NCBI GenBank assembly: GCA_032622095.1
Contig: CP136069.1
Location: 47,716,194-47,780,193 of the forward strand
From: Siphonodentalium dalli
Lineage: Eukaryota > Mollusca > Scaphopoda > Gadilida > Siphonodentaliidae
Direction of reading: 5' to 3'
Length of the DNA: 64,000 bases
In this document: positions 59,501 through 63,660 of the stretch, piece after piece
Layout: each line of letters starts with the position of its first letter
Numbering within the stretch: the stretch's first letter is position 1
Made by a program: the position numbers and the translations under genes
The notes under the pieces: model-generated
What the model was told of the DNA's origin: nothing
What the model saw: the letters and a program-made list of their open reading frames with translations, nothing else
The model's database searches: none

Positions 59501-61750
59501 ATGGAAACATTCCATTACCCATCCCCTCCAACATGGCCCATACCCACCCCCACCCTGCCATCAACCAACATCCCTTCCAACCCATATCATCTCCCAAATT
59601 ATTACCTCTTCTCACCACAGAAGCAGATATATCTTTGCAAAGACACAGGTCATTAATTTAGATTAGAATAATATATGTCATCTGGCAGGCTTGTATAAAC
59701 ATAACTGCTAGCAAATTAAAAACAAACTGCTGTTCCCAAGGTTAGGTGATGGCTGATGGGAATTGGTTTCCCTGCCATACAATGGTACTGTGAATGGCTT
59801 AGATTTCTTCAAGCCTGGAAATAGTGTGTCTGACATTTGCGGAATGAGGTCCCCAGAGGGTGAATTTAGTGTTGCCACCCCGTACAGCAGGCTAGCATCA
59901 CCAAATACACCCTCCAGGGACCTAATTCTGCTTAGGCCTCATATTCTGGTAAGTATCAAATTGAAATTTTGTTTTAGTTACTTTTTGACTTTTTCACACC
60001 TGTTCAGTTTCAATGTCCCCCTAATTTGCAGAAGATAAAATGCATAATTGAGGTGCTCAATGGGTGTGCATCACCAACTTCAACTGTAGAACTTCAATAT
60101 GTTCCTAGGTTTGTATTGGCCGTTGAGGCCTAATCAGACTGAGGATGAATTCGGTGATGCTAGCCCGCCTTGTGGAATAGTGTCATTAAATTCACATTTT
60201 GGTGACCTCATTCTGCAAATGTCAGACACACTAAATTTAAGCTTGGTGGTTTCATATTATTTTCTTAAACACCACTTACCCAGATGAAATCATACCCTGA
60301 TTTTTCAAAGAAAAATTGGGGGGTATATATTGGATTGAATTTGTCGTCTGTCTGTCATGCTTCCATCCGTCTGCCTGTTGAACTGGGATGTCTATCCATC
60401 CGTCTATCAACAATTGTTTTCTTCTCCATATTAAAGACCGAACGTGTTTATATATTTCAGTGTGCATATTCCCTATGTGTCTCACAATCAGATTTGTTCA
60501 AATAAGTTCATCAGATCAAATAGGTGCGAAGCCAGGGCCATAACTCTTTCCCTCCATAGTAATTCTTAAAACAATTTTTTCTCAAGAACCATTGGGCCTA
60601 TATAGCTTATATTTGGTATGGAGGGGCCTAGTGTGACCGGTTTCAGATTTGTTCAAATGTGGTCATTTTTAGGAAATGAGGTCCCCAGAGGGTGAATTCG
60701 GTGATGCTAGTCCACCTTGTGGAATAGTGTCATTAAATTCACCTGCAAAGGTCAGACACACTAAACACAGACTTGGCTGTTCCAATATTATTTTCTTAAC
60801 CACCACTTATACAGGTGGAATCATACCCTGATACTAGATGAATCGATCTCATAGATGGGGATTCACATTTGTTCTAATAGGTGCAGAGATAAGAGATTTA
60901 ACTCTCATCTATGCTGTTGGGTACTGGTATCATAATATTGATTTCTAGGCAGCCTGGGTGGGGGCAATGTTTTAGGCAATGTGGAGGGAGTGTAGAGGGG
61001 TGAATATTTGACCCCCTACTTTGATAAAAAAAATTTAAGCAGTTGAAAATTTCATGCCTGATACTACATTAGTTGTAGATTAGATGTTCACACCAAAAAT
61101 ATTTAGAATTGTTCTCATAGTTTGGTTTGATTTTCCAACATGTATGTTTTAAACCATCAGTCCATATGTTCCTACTTCAGGTTAAACTGTTGGACCGAAT
61201 TGGCCACAAATGTTAACTTTATGGGAGTGTCAGGTTGGTAATTTGGAAAAGTTTGAGAGCTTGAAGTACTGGTACCAGTCGTAAAATTTAACCTAACAGG
61301 GATATACAAAAGGATTTTTGTGAACTTAGTACTGTGGTATGGTTGTCTTCTTTAAAAGGTAAGAGGTTGGAGATTTGTCAGTGGTGTGCAATTAGAAATG
61401 TCAAGGTGAAAGGCCCTGCTCATCTGCGAACTTCAAGCTATGTCCATGTTTAGAACTACTTGTCTTAAGTGATTTTGTCAAGTACTGACTCTTGTAGTCT
61501 TCAGAGTCCCCGTCTTCTCAGTCTTTACAGTCTGGTGAGCGACCCACAGTCATTGACTGTCTTGTTTGTTCAAATACGACAAAGATCAGCGTGAGTTACG
61601 CATGGATTTAGAGCTTGCTTGCATGTCAGTCATCATCTCTTTCCTCTTTCAGAAAGTGCAACTTGCCACGGAAGGGACTCTCTGTGAAGATGATCGACAT
61701 AATATACGTAGAAGGTTTACGTAACCAAGACAACTGTACTGGAATAACAG
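13775..61750 (+). CDS. TTLL11: TTLL11-like tubulin polyglutamylase gene, six exons, 3' end outside window
   Basis: Joined exons: 13775-14257, 48448-48553, 49517-50217, 56251-56456, 57511-58467, 61653-61750. Every intron is GT-AG, and phases are 0, 1, 0, 2, 2 across the five complete introns, so the 850 complete codons read without a stop. TTLL enzymes are ATP-grasp ligases that add glutamates to tubulin tails on axonemal and cytoplasmic microtubules. The core shows VKP with the GCQGDGIYLI loop (residues about 258-272), QEY (289-291), KFDLRIY (302-308), HLTNYS (348-353), and DILL followed by EVN (448-450). The GCQGDGIYLI form, the SLDPFELYI stretch and the FREFAR-to-DIIY C-terminal block resemble TTLL11 more than TTLL6 or TTLL13, as recalled from family knowledge. 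A basic stretch after the core (about 491-525) could be the cationic microtubule-binding segment known in TTLL6/7. Intron 1 is 34,190 bp; the others are 963, 6,033, 1,054 and 3,185 bp. Paralogue assignment is likely but not proven. Confidence 0.85.
14295..14654. mobile_element. TTAA-flanked foldback MITE (AGGGGTACTGTA family), 37 bp after exon 1
   Basis: TTAA at both edges, ends AGTGGTACTGTACACTAA and AGGGGGATTGTACACTAA (reverse complement), with arms of about 170 bp pairing almost to the centre. TTAA target duplication is typical of piggyBac-type elements; no transposase is present. Relatives: 22448-22935 and 40596-41102. Confidence 0.8.
14655..16429. other. TTLL intron 1: no gene seen
   Basis: Only the repeat at 15838-15990 is identifiable. 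Confidence 0.6.
15838..15990 (+). repeat. Diverged duplicate of the first 210 bases of the window
   Basis: GATAACAGCATAAT, AATCACGGCACGCAGTC and TTACTGCGAGTAGCAAGC appear in the same order at 1-110, with about 10-15% differences, and a weaker match continues around GTTGTC.TTCAAA. This is an interspersed repeat cut by the window edge. Confidence 0.75.
16430..16575. repeat. Imperfect inverted repeat rich in GCGC and CAATATTGC words
   Basis: AAGCGCGCTATTTTCGCGCC on the left and TTTCGCGCTTAATATTGCG on the right, with alternating GCAATATT/ATATCGCAA words between. Possibly an old MITE. Confidence 0.45.
16808..17400. mobile_element. Foldback element with 50-bp arms
   Basis: Arm 1 (about 16835-16884) and arm 2 (about 17300-17353) share ATCTCTACTCTGGCTAACGC as an inverted repeat. 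Outside the arms a direct repeat, CGTTGAATATTGATCCGGTT against the diverged copy at 17371, flanks it. The 129-codon reading frame inside has no recognisable domain. Confidence 0.65.
17401..17960. other. TTLL intron 1: no gene seen
   Basis: Loose repetition of ATGGTGTG..G..ATGTTATA words at 17580-17720; nothing coding. Confidence 0.55.
17961..18317 (-). mobile_element. Small non-autonomous Helitron-like element H1
   Basis: Read on the minus strand it starts TCTATTATATATTTTGGG, continues into GTCTGTCTGTGTGTCTG, and ends with hairpin CCCGGACGAAGTCGGG and CTAG, followed by T. TC start, CTRR end and a 3' hairpin near the terminus are the Helitron signature. Inside are two GGTCAAGGTCAGG-type units. 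Confidence 0.75.
18318..18883 (-). mobile_element. Small Helitron-like element H2 with internal 122-bp tandem repeats
   Basis: Minus strand: TCTCATATATATTTTGAAG start, hairpin AGCCCAGACAACGTCGGGCT, CTAG end. Its CTAG abuts the TC of H1 with no spacer. Internally a roughly 55-bp unit is doubled (18325-18437) and a 122-bp unit repeats from 18418, 18540 and 18662. Confidence 0.75.
18884..19160 (-). mobile_element. Small Helitron-like element H3
   Basis: Minus strand: flank A, TCTCCTATATATTTTGAAG start, hairpin AGCCCGGACAACGTCGGGCT, CTAG end joined directly to the TC of H2. Contains one copy of the unit repeated in H2, plus a tripled GCACGGGCGTC. Confidence 0.75.
19315..19690. mobile_element. 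Foldback element with a hairpin inside each terminal repeat
   Basis: Outer ends TTACCCTGTGCCAATGCATT and the complement at 19671-19690. Each arm first folds on itself through ATATATGCGAG...CTCGCATATAT, and then the two arms pair (CCTAACAATTTTTTAC against TAAAAAATTGTTAGG). No open reading frame of its own; the apparent peptides read through the hairpins. Confidence 0.8.
20334..20510 (-). mobile_element. Small Helitron-like element H4 (177 bp)
   Basis: Minus strand: TCTCCTATATATTTCGGAAC start, GTCTGTATGATTG, and GGGCACATCAGCTAG end followed by T. The 3' hairpin is damaged. The 5' flank is G, not A. An internally deleted relative of H1-H3. Confidence 0.65.
20604..20824. mobile_element. TTAA MITE (CCCTTTCATG family), copy 1
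   Basis: Right end CTCCAGTCATGGAAAGGTTAA; left end decayed (CTGACCTTTTCGTCACAGGA). Interior has the GCGAGTCTCCCATAG and GGAGACTCGCATATATAAGA hairpin shared by all copies. Confidence 0.7.
20975..21430. mobile_element. Long inverted-repeat element (TCCTGCTGATTTG ends)
   Basis: Arms of over 100 bp: GTCCTGCTGATTTGGTGTGA on the left, and the complement of TCATAGGAATTTAGCAGGAC on the right. Inner pairs are TGTTTGGCTAAAATGATCGA against TCGCTAATATTAGCCAAACA. A further inner palindrome surrounds 21270. Confidence 0.65.
22010..22239. mobile_element. TTAA MITE (CCCTTTCATG family), copy 2
   Basis: Left TTAAACCCTTTCATAACGGG, right CCAGCCATGAAAAGATTAA. Left internal hairpin eroded, right one present. Confidence 0.75.
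22448..22935 (-). mobile_element. TTAA-type element (AGGGATACTGTA family), decayed copy
   Basis: Starts TTAAAGGGATACTGTA. Reads in reverse against 40596-41102, sharing for example TGTTTACACGACCATGTGTG and TTGATTACGTCTTGTA. Similarity fades around 22860-22910 and the far end is not recognisable. Confidence 0.7.
22936..23779. other. TTLL intron 1: no gene seen
   Basis: A 111-codon plus-strand frame (23051-23386) has no recognised domain and no splice or homologous support. Confidence 0.5.
23780..26047. mobile_element. 2.3-kb inverted-repeat DNA element without a recognisable transposase
   Basis: Arms of about 88 bp, roughly 85% alike: GTCTAGCTGTGCTGGGGGTG on the left, and on the right the reverse complement of CACTGCCTAGAC. 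Inner words shared: GTCGCACAT, ATTTGTGCGAC, CATTTTCTTATGGGA, ACTCTAGTTTTCGAAT. Interior reading frames are at most 84 codons. Confidence 0.6.
26090..28793 (-). mobile_element. Large non-autonomous Helitron-like element, copy 1 (2.7 kb)
   Basis: Minus strand: flank A, TCTATATCTATATTTGC start, then GTCTGTCTG repeats; 3' hairpin ACCCGG-GCAACG-CCGGGT seven bases before CTAG, flank T. Interior holds 280-290-bp tandem units (GTATCATGGAGAAGAA-type words at 27812, 28104 and 28384). No Rep/helicase reading frame seen. Lies 43 bp after the element ending at 26047. Confidence 0.78.
28730..28773 (+). repeat. GACA microsatellite in Helitron-like copy 1
   Basis: About eleven GACA units near the 5' terminus (minus-strand view). 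Shorter runs occur at the same place in copies 2 and 3. Confidence 0.9.
28794..30411. other. TTLL intron 1: no gene seen apart from the 51-bp minisatellite
   Basis: Short frames only; 29600-30100 is more GC-rich than its surroundings and could be an unrecognised element. Confidence 0.5.
29404..29598 (-). repeat. 51-bp minisatellite with an open minus-strand frame
   Basis: Two full units and partial ones, each coding 17 residues around SRRQEDELNRNST on the minus strand. The period is a multiple of three, so the frame stays open, but there is no domain, splice context or neighbour supporting a gene. Confidence 0.55.
30412..30674. mobile_element. TTAA MITE (CCCTTTCATG family), copy 3
   Basis: Left TTAACCCTTCCATGACTTGA; right end AGTTCAACGGTTAA is weak. 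Two internal hairpins separated by CCTAACAATATTTACATTG. Confidence 0.75.
30675..34232. other. TTLL intron 1: no gene seen
   Basis: AT-rich DNA with the foldback at 32143-32284, an inverted relative of the 32-bp repeat flank (31590-31632) and a TTGA tetranucleotide run (34201-34221). Confidence 0.55.
32143..32284. mobile_element. Foldback MITE
   Basis: Arms CTAAATAATCGACTCCTTAA...CCATAATTATGG and their complement at 32245-32284, about 35 bp, around a 65-bp centre. Confidence 0.75.
34390..38402 (+). mobile_element. Large Helitron-like element, copy 2, inserted in a TTAA MITE
   Basis: Plus strand: A, then TCTATATCTATATTTGC...CCGGGTAACCCTGCTAG, then T, the expected A/T target with no duplication. 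Contains more 285-bp-type units than copies 1 and 3, and a 911-bp hAT-like insertion at 37341-38251. Confidence 0.82.
37341..38251. mobile_element. hAT-like element inserted in Helitron copy 2
   Basis: Ends CAGTGTTCGCGCTGG and CAGCGCGAACCCTG are inverted copies of the CAGGG-type hAT end. TTTAGCCAAATGAAA words sit near both ends. Copies 1 and 3 of the Helitron-like element lack it. Flanks ATCATGTTTT and ATTATGTTTT suggest a target duplication, but it is imperfect. No transposase domain recognised. Confidence 0.6.
38503..40595. other. TTLL intron 1: no gene recognised
   Basis: Longest frame is 128 codons (38581-38967, plus strand): no known domain, unusual codon pattern not evident. A 17-C run lies at 39017-39033. 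Confidence 0.5.
40596..41102 (+). mobile_element. TTAA-type element (AGGGGTACTGTA family), complete copy
   Basis: TTAA both sides; ends AGGGGTACTGTA and TACAGTATCCCT, 507 bp, no coding capacity. Best-preserved length form of the family in the window. Confidence 0.8.
41103..42235. other. TTLL intron 1: no gene seen
   Basis: An AAATCCAAGATGGCTGCC word at 41814 links a short stretch to the 50361 repeat family. Confidence 0.55.
42236..42625. mobile_element. Inverted-repeat MITE (CTGTCATTTGCA family), copy 1
   Basis: Arms of about 50 bp: CAAGCCTTGAATAGTGTGTC on the left and the complement of TACACTATTTCAAGGCTTGG on the right. Related elements at 59803-60250 and 60670-60830. Confidence 0.7.
43093..43190 (+). 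repeat. Direct duplicate of 43711-43800
   Basis: GTGAGTGTTC.TTGCTT..T.TTTGCTTAACTCAGTGA and AACAAATTCTCATTTCTTAT recur in the same order downstream, with a few differences. The SINE head and hAT-like MITE lie between. Confidence 0.75.
43246..43333 (-). repeat. tRNA-derived SINE head (A and B boxes)
   Basis: On the minus strand GTAGCTGAGGTGGTTAG resembles a tRNA D-arm/A box, and GCGGGTTCGAACCCC a T-arm/B box, about 60 nt apart. The acceptor stem does not pair well, so a functional tRNA is unlikely. Downstream on that strand lies hairpin GAAAATCGGAACCGATTTTC, probably SINE body. Confidence 0.6.
43387..43710. mobile_element. hAT-like MITE with 8-bp target duplication
   Basis: Arms of about 80 bp (GCTGAAGGAGTCACTCTCAC and complement), each containing a doubled GTGCTGAAGGGTACACAGG-like unit on one or both sides. 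TCAGTATG occurs at 43379-43386 and 43711-43718, an 8-bp duplication as produced by hAT transposases. Confidence 0.75.
43801..44961. other. TTLL intron 1: no gene seen
   Basis: AT-rich, no recognisable repeat boundary. Confidence 0.55.
44962..45650. mobile_element. Related inverted-repeat element carrying the nested 45335 foldback
   Basis: Arms TCCTGCTAATTTGCAACGAT...GGTGGGTC and the reverse of GACCCACCAGCATCATATCA resemble the element at 20975, with more divergence. Confidence 0.5.
45335..45502. mobile_element. Shorter copy of the CCCTGTGCCAATGC foldback family
   Basis: Ends GCCCTGTGCCAATGCATTCT and complement. The left hairpin is deleted (reads TTATAGGCCTAA), the right one is intact. It sits inside a larger inverted element at 44962-45650. 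Confidence 0.75.
45651..46614. other. TTLL intron 1: no gene seen
   Basis: Very AT-rich first half; 116-codon minus-strand frame at 46284-46634 has no known domain. Confidence 0.5.
46615..46711. repeat. Perfect 27-bp inverted repeat beside LINE fragment
   Basis: CGAATCTGTCTGATCGCCAT... at 46615-46641 and its exact complement at 46685-46711, with a 43-bp loop. Confidence 0.85.
46745..47173 (-). pseudogene. LINE reverse transcriptase C-terminal fragment, frameshifted at its 5' end
   Basis: 142 codons on the minus strand. They carry the hallmark C-terminus of CR1/L2/Jockey-type RTs: IQRKATKLVRQI, a YRIFRGDLIEVY stretch, an SSGRTRGH segment, and FFTQRVVNSWNSLP. Just upstream, another frame reads WSPHHKYQ..LEK, which fits the expected preceding residues and implies a one-base frameshift near 47120. 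Everything N-terminal is absent. A perfect inverted repeat (46615-46711) lies beyond the 3' end. Confidence 0.85.
47174..48447. other. TTLL intron 1: last part, no other exon seen
   Basis: Ends in the exon 2 acceptor; about 50 bp of LINE-like residue at its left edge. Confidence 0.6.
48448..48553 (+). CDS. TTLL11: TTLL11-like exon 2 (short exon, DIYW and VNK-LPG motifs)
   Basis: 106 nt, too short for ordinary ORF finding. Acceptor atacatttcag ends at 48447; donor gttagt starts at 48554. It enters in phase 0 and leaves after one base of a Gly codon, exactly what exons 1 and 3 require. It encodes 35 residues containing SDIYW and GVVNKLPG, the segment that in TTLLs links the GWxE strand to the G-M-x-E-L-L helix. 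The spacing between GWKE and DIYW (11 residues) is close to what I recall for TTLL11, so no further exon seems to be missing in the 34-kb intron. Confidence 0.85.
48554..49248. other. TTLL intron 2: no other feature
   Basis: Contains a 13-C run at 48954-48966. The remainder of the intron is the TTAA MITE. Confidence 0.65.
49249..49494. mobile_element. TTAA MITE copy 5, 22 bp upstream of TTLL exon 3
   Basis: Left TTAACCATTTCATGACTGGA, right CCGCCATGCAAAGGTTAA; 246 bp with both internal hairpins and the GACATTGTAAGCCAGTG linker. The most complete copy. Only AAACAAGAAACATTAAATTTCAG-type sequence of 22 bp separates it from the exon, so branch-point sequence may lie at or inside the element. Confidence 0.85.
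49517..50217 (+). CDS. TTLL11: TTLL11-like exon 3 (ATP-grasp core)
   Basis: 701 nt, starting with two bases that complete the Gly codon of exon 2, then 233 codons up to CAT before donor gtgagt. The acceptor is aaatttcag. The exon holds most of the catalytic core: FYPRSW, FIVKPKNGCQGDGIYLI, VVQEYL, KFDLRIY, SLDPFELYI, FMHLTNYSLNKYS and GSKRTLSS. The ATG at 49519 is internal, not a start. The reading frame stays open 219 nt into the intron (to 50436), so retained intron 3 would give a truncated enzyme lacking the metal-binding EVN motif. A TTAA MITE ends 22 bp before this exon. Confidence 0.92.
50300..50345 (+). repeat. TATGCGTG microsatellite-like run
   Basis: Alternating GTGTATGC/GCGTATGC units at the start of TTLL intron 3, in front of the 50361 array, within a TGAGCTATTGCCATGG-type interspersed repeat. 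Confidence 0.8.
50361..51566 (+). repeat. Tandem array of 145-165-bp units with two alternating tails
   Basis: Units start TTGGCGCGGGCTAC at 50361, 50516, 50680, 50845, 50990, 51154 and 51309; the last is a deletion chimera. All contain ATGAAATTTGTCATG, GACATGTAGATGGGAA and CAGCCATCTTGGATTT-like words. Two tails alternate: TTCAAAATTCAATC and TTTACTCTTTGCATGACTAA. Confidence 0.88.
51567..52909. other. TTLL intron 3: no gene seen
   Basis: An inverted pair CCAGAACTT/AAGTTCTGG surrounds 51840 (GTTCTGGAGTAGCAATC and GAGTGCTACTCCAGAAC), likely a small foldback with arms of about 150 bp including the CGCGGCCATATTGGA/TATGGCCGCG words. A G run lies at 52862-52873. Confidence 0.55.
52910..55387 (-). 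mobile_element. Large Helitron-like element, copy 3 (2.5 kb)
   Basis: Same termini as copy 1 on the minus strand (A, TCTATATCTATATTTGC; CTAG, T) and largely collinear with it. One additional unit (about 55060-55200) and several small deletions. Located in TTLL intron 3. Confidence 0.8.
55388..56011. other. TTLL intron 3: no gene seen
   Basis: Unique-looking sequence between Helitron-like copy 3 and the foldback at 56012. Confidence 0.55.
56012..56175. mobile_element. Foldback MITE in TTLL intron 3, 76 bp before exon 4
   Basis: Arms of about 75 bp around AGTGGTCCTCGAG/CTCGAGGACCACT and AATAGTCCAC/GTGGACTATT, centre GAGCCGCAGGCGA. Its 75-codon plus-strand frame reads through one arm and is not a gene. 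Confidence 0.8.
56251..56456 (+). CDS. TTLL11: TTLL11-like exon 4 (GFDILL and LEVN catalytic motifs)
   Basis: 206 nt after acceptor ttgatttcag, donor gtaaac; enters phase 0, leaves phase 2. It has no usable internal start. Translation begins ILGFDILLLKN and contains LLEVNASPSLN, the C-terminal ATP-grasp motif whose Glu and Asn coordinate magnesium in TTL enzymes. It ends in a Lys/Arg-rich tail (VGKRESK) that continues into exon 5. An AAT trinucleotide run follows 17 bp into intron 4. Confidence 0.9.
56473..56504 (+). repeat. AAT trinucleotide microsatellite in intron 4
   Basis: About ten AAT units, beginning 17 bp after the exon 4 donor. Confidence 0.9.
56505..57510. other. TTLL intron 4: no gene seen
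   Basis: Has a GC-rich hairpin GCGGGCCGCGGGCCGA/TCGGCCCGCGGCCCGG (about 56625-56682), and inverted GGAATGATTAAC/GTTAATCATT (57229-57313). Confidence 0.6.
57511..58467 (+). CDS. TTLL11: TTLL11-like exon 5 (basic segment, acidic Ser-rich insert, C-terminal helix)
   Basis: 957 nt, open throughout in the frame set by exon 4 (one base, 318 codons, two bases). Acceptor tttttttcag, donor gtactt. No Met occurs until near the end, so a Met-initiated search misses it. Order: basic KTTLKRLAKQRERAKDG; Ser/Thr/Glu-rich linker; acidic DDADDEDETEDESD; five 11-residue repeats (57884-58048); a second Ser/Asp/Glu-rich part with SESDSEEE-like residues; then a structured end with LRLMERYVDLFLSF and FREFA. The last block resembles the conserved region after the TTLL11 core. 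The acidic insert itself is probably disordered. Confidence 0.88.
57884..58048 (+). repeat. Five in-frame 33-bp repeats within exon 5
   Basis: Units start at 57884, 57917, 57950, 57983 and 58016, exactly 33 bp apart, each encoding 11 residues close to SANSSRVGDTG. The first is the most diverged (ADDTG ending). Third-position differences between units suggest they are old enough to have been kept in frame rather than freshly expanded. Confidence 0.9.
58468..59802. other. TTLL intron 5: interspersed repeats, no gene seen
   Basis: TTTTAGCTCACCTGAGACGA at about 58980 and the CCGTCGTCCGTCCGTCCGTC run at about 59035 mark a widespread interspersed repeat; related GGGTTCATATTTG units follow to about 59350. 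Confidence 0.55.
59803..60250. mobile_element. Inverted-repeat MITE (CTGTCATTTGCA family), copy 2
   Basis: TTCAAGCCTGGAAATAGTGTG...GGAATGAGGTCCCCAGAGG on the left and the inverted form ending ...AAGCTTGGTGG. The middle contains a second CCCTCCAGGGACC inverted piece, as in 42236-42625. Confidence 0.65.
60670..60830. repeat. Partial copy of the same MITE family
   Basis: GAGGTCCCCAGAGGGTGAATTCGG-type left part and AAAGGTCAGACACACTAAAC on the right; shorter and more decayed. Confidence 0.55.
60831..61652. other. TTLL intron 5: last part, no gene seen
   Basis: Ends in the polypyrimidine tract of the exon 6 acceptor. Confidence 0.6.
61653..61750 (+). CDS. TTLL11: TTLL11-like exon 6 (C-terminal region; donor ambiguous)
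   Basis: Acceptor cctctttcag ends at 61652. The first base completes the Arg codon from exon 5, giving FREFAR-KCNLPRKG and then KMIDIIYVEG, like the conserved x-D-I-L-Y stretch of TTLL11. Two donors keep the same phase (1): AAG|gtttac after 61714 and CAG|gtacga after 61750. The 36 bp between them belong to a roughly 50-bp tandem repeat, so the exon may be 62 or 98 nt. The next exon is not visible before 64000. Confidence 0.7.
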
Positions 61751-61800
61751 GTACGAAGCGTGTTTACATAACCACGTCATGTATTGATGAATATCGTCAC
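61715..61800 (+). repeat. First units of a 47-52-bp tandem repeat carrying donor-like sequence
   Basis: CGTAACCAAGACAAC at 61720 and CATAACCACGTCATG at 61767; the first unit ends ATAACAGGTACGAAG, which contains the exon 6 donor. Confidence 0.65.
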
Positions 61801-61819
61801 ATATGTTATTACTTGTTTA

Positions 61820-63028
61820 TATGTATCAAAAGATTGTACATTAACAACTTTTATTGACTTCTCAAAAGCTTTCGATACCATAAATCACGATATACTATTA
61901 TCTAAACTTGAATTTTATGGAGTTCGAGGCAATATAAAACATTGGTTCGAGAGTTAATTAAGAGATAGAGTGCAATATGTAGATTTAGACGGTTGTGTAT
62001 CAAGTGAAATCCATATTAGAACTGGTGTCCCTCAGGGATCTATCTTAGGCCCTTTACTTTTTCTTATCTATGTGAATGACATGCACCGGAGTACATCATT
62101 ATCCCTTTTATCATTTGCAGATGATACCACTGTATATGCGTCTCATCATAATTTAGATTTACTTTTTAAGCGCACAAATATTCAACTTGAATTACTCAAT
62201 CAATGGGGCAAGGCAAACAAACTGTCATTAAATGCCAAGAAAACCAAATATATTTTATTTCAACCAACTGGTGGAAACTATAATTGCACGAAACATACTC
62301 TACAGATAAATGGTCAAATAATTGAAAGAATAGGAAGCAACTGCAAAGAAAAATCCTTCAAATTCCTTGGTATTCATCTGGACGAAAATTTAACATTCAA
62401 CAACCACACGGCTTTAATTGCAACAAGAATGTCTAGAGCTCTATATGCAATTAACAGAGTTAAACACATTTTTCCAGAAAGGAATTTACGACAGTTGTAT
62501 TACAGTCTAATTCATAGTCACCTAACATATGGCATAGAAATTTGGGGAAATTCGAATACGTTTAATAAATTAATAGTATTGCAGAAAAAGGCAATTCGCA
62601 TTATACATAATAAAAGATATAACAGCCATACCGATCCACTCTTTAAAAAAAGTAATATACTAAAAGCTCACGATCTTTATAAATTACGCACCTATCAATT
62701 CATGAACGATTGGTTCTGCAACCAACTACCTATCTCATTTCAGAACACTTATCGCATATACCACAACCCAACAATGGTAACAAGACAAAGTGGCAAATTA
62801 GGTGGAACAAAATCTAGAACATCCTTCACCGAAAACCTCCCTTACCATATCTTCCCGAAACTTTGGAAAGAACTAGATACATCTTTACAGTTAGTTTTAC
62901 CACGTTCCAAATTTAAACGAGACGTATCTGAAGATATCATAAGCAGCTATCTTGACAGTGTTCTTTGTAAAAACCTACACTGTTTCGACTGTTATCCGTT
63001 CATGGATGAATCAACTATATATATGTAA
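61820..63028 (+). pseudogene. 5'-truncated LINE reverse transcriptase fragment
   Basis: The RT frame is readable from about 61820: TTFIDFSKAFDTINH (motif A), an in-frame TAA at 61955-61957, then an open frame 61970-63028 with GVPQGSILGPLLF, SFADDTTVYAS, and a thumb region with KFLGIHLD and LRQLYYSLIHS. The YxDD box reads FADD, normal for this Jockey/CR1-like RT type. Endonuclease and ORF1 are missing, the usual 5' truncation. It begins about 70 bp after the exon 6 donor and is a different lineage from the LINE at 3.7-7.7 kb. Confidence 0.88.
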
Positions 63029-63412
63029 GAATTGTTAAGTGAATCCAACGCATGTACGCCCATTATGTGTGAAGAATACAACTATATCATCAGTCTTATA
63101 TTATACCAAAATTTATATTATATATCATAATTGAACGATATTTTACTGTATTGCCACTTAGGCTATGGAAAAAACTAAACCACAAAAGTATCGTTGTCTA
63201 CACTACTATAGATAAAAAAACTTGTATCACCAATATATGCTGTCATTTGGGATCAGAGTCGGAATATAATTATCTAAGTTTGGGAGTGTGCAGGAAGACG
63301 ACCAGTAGGTCATGCCATCTCCCAGTAATATATACTATATTTTGTTTGATTTTTGTATTATACATTATCATGTTTGTTATATATTACTAAATAAAATTGA
63401 ATTGAATTGAAA
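63029..63412 (+). mobile_element. 3' UTR and TTGAA-repeat tail of the truncated LINE
   Basis: Non-coding AT-rich sequence continuing from the RT stop, ending with AATAAA followed by repeated TTGAA at about 63392-63411. The array repeat resumes near 63520, supporting an insertion end here. Confidence 0.65.
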
Positions 63413-63499
63413 AATCTCTTATGTCAATTGTGATAAGGAGAGATGTTAATAATAAACTTGAAACTTGCAACAGGCTCGGTTTAACATGTTCGTCAAGTG

Positions 63500-63660
63500 T
63501 TATAAGTTACGTATAGTGGTTCCGTAACCAAAACAACGCGTTAGGGGTATAGCAGGTACGTATATAGTTTACGTAACCAAGACAACGGTCAGTTATATCA
63601 AGTACGTTGATGGTATACATGTACGTAACCAGGGAAGCTTGTCTGTGATAACAGTTACCA
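63500..63660 (+). repeat. Further units of the same tandem repeat after the LINE fragment
   Basis: CGTAACCAAAACAAC at 63523, CGTAACCAAGACAACGG at 63572 and CGTAACCAGGGAAGC at 63624; the first is followed by TAGCAGGTACGTA. The truncated LINE lies between these and the units at 61715. Confidence 0.7.
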
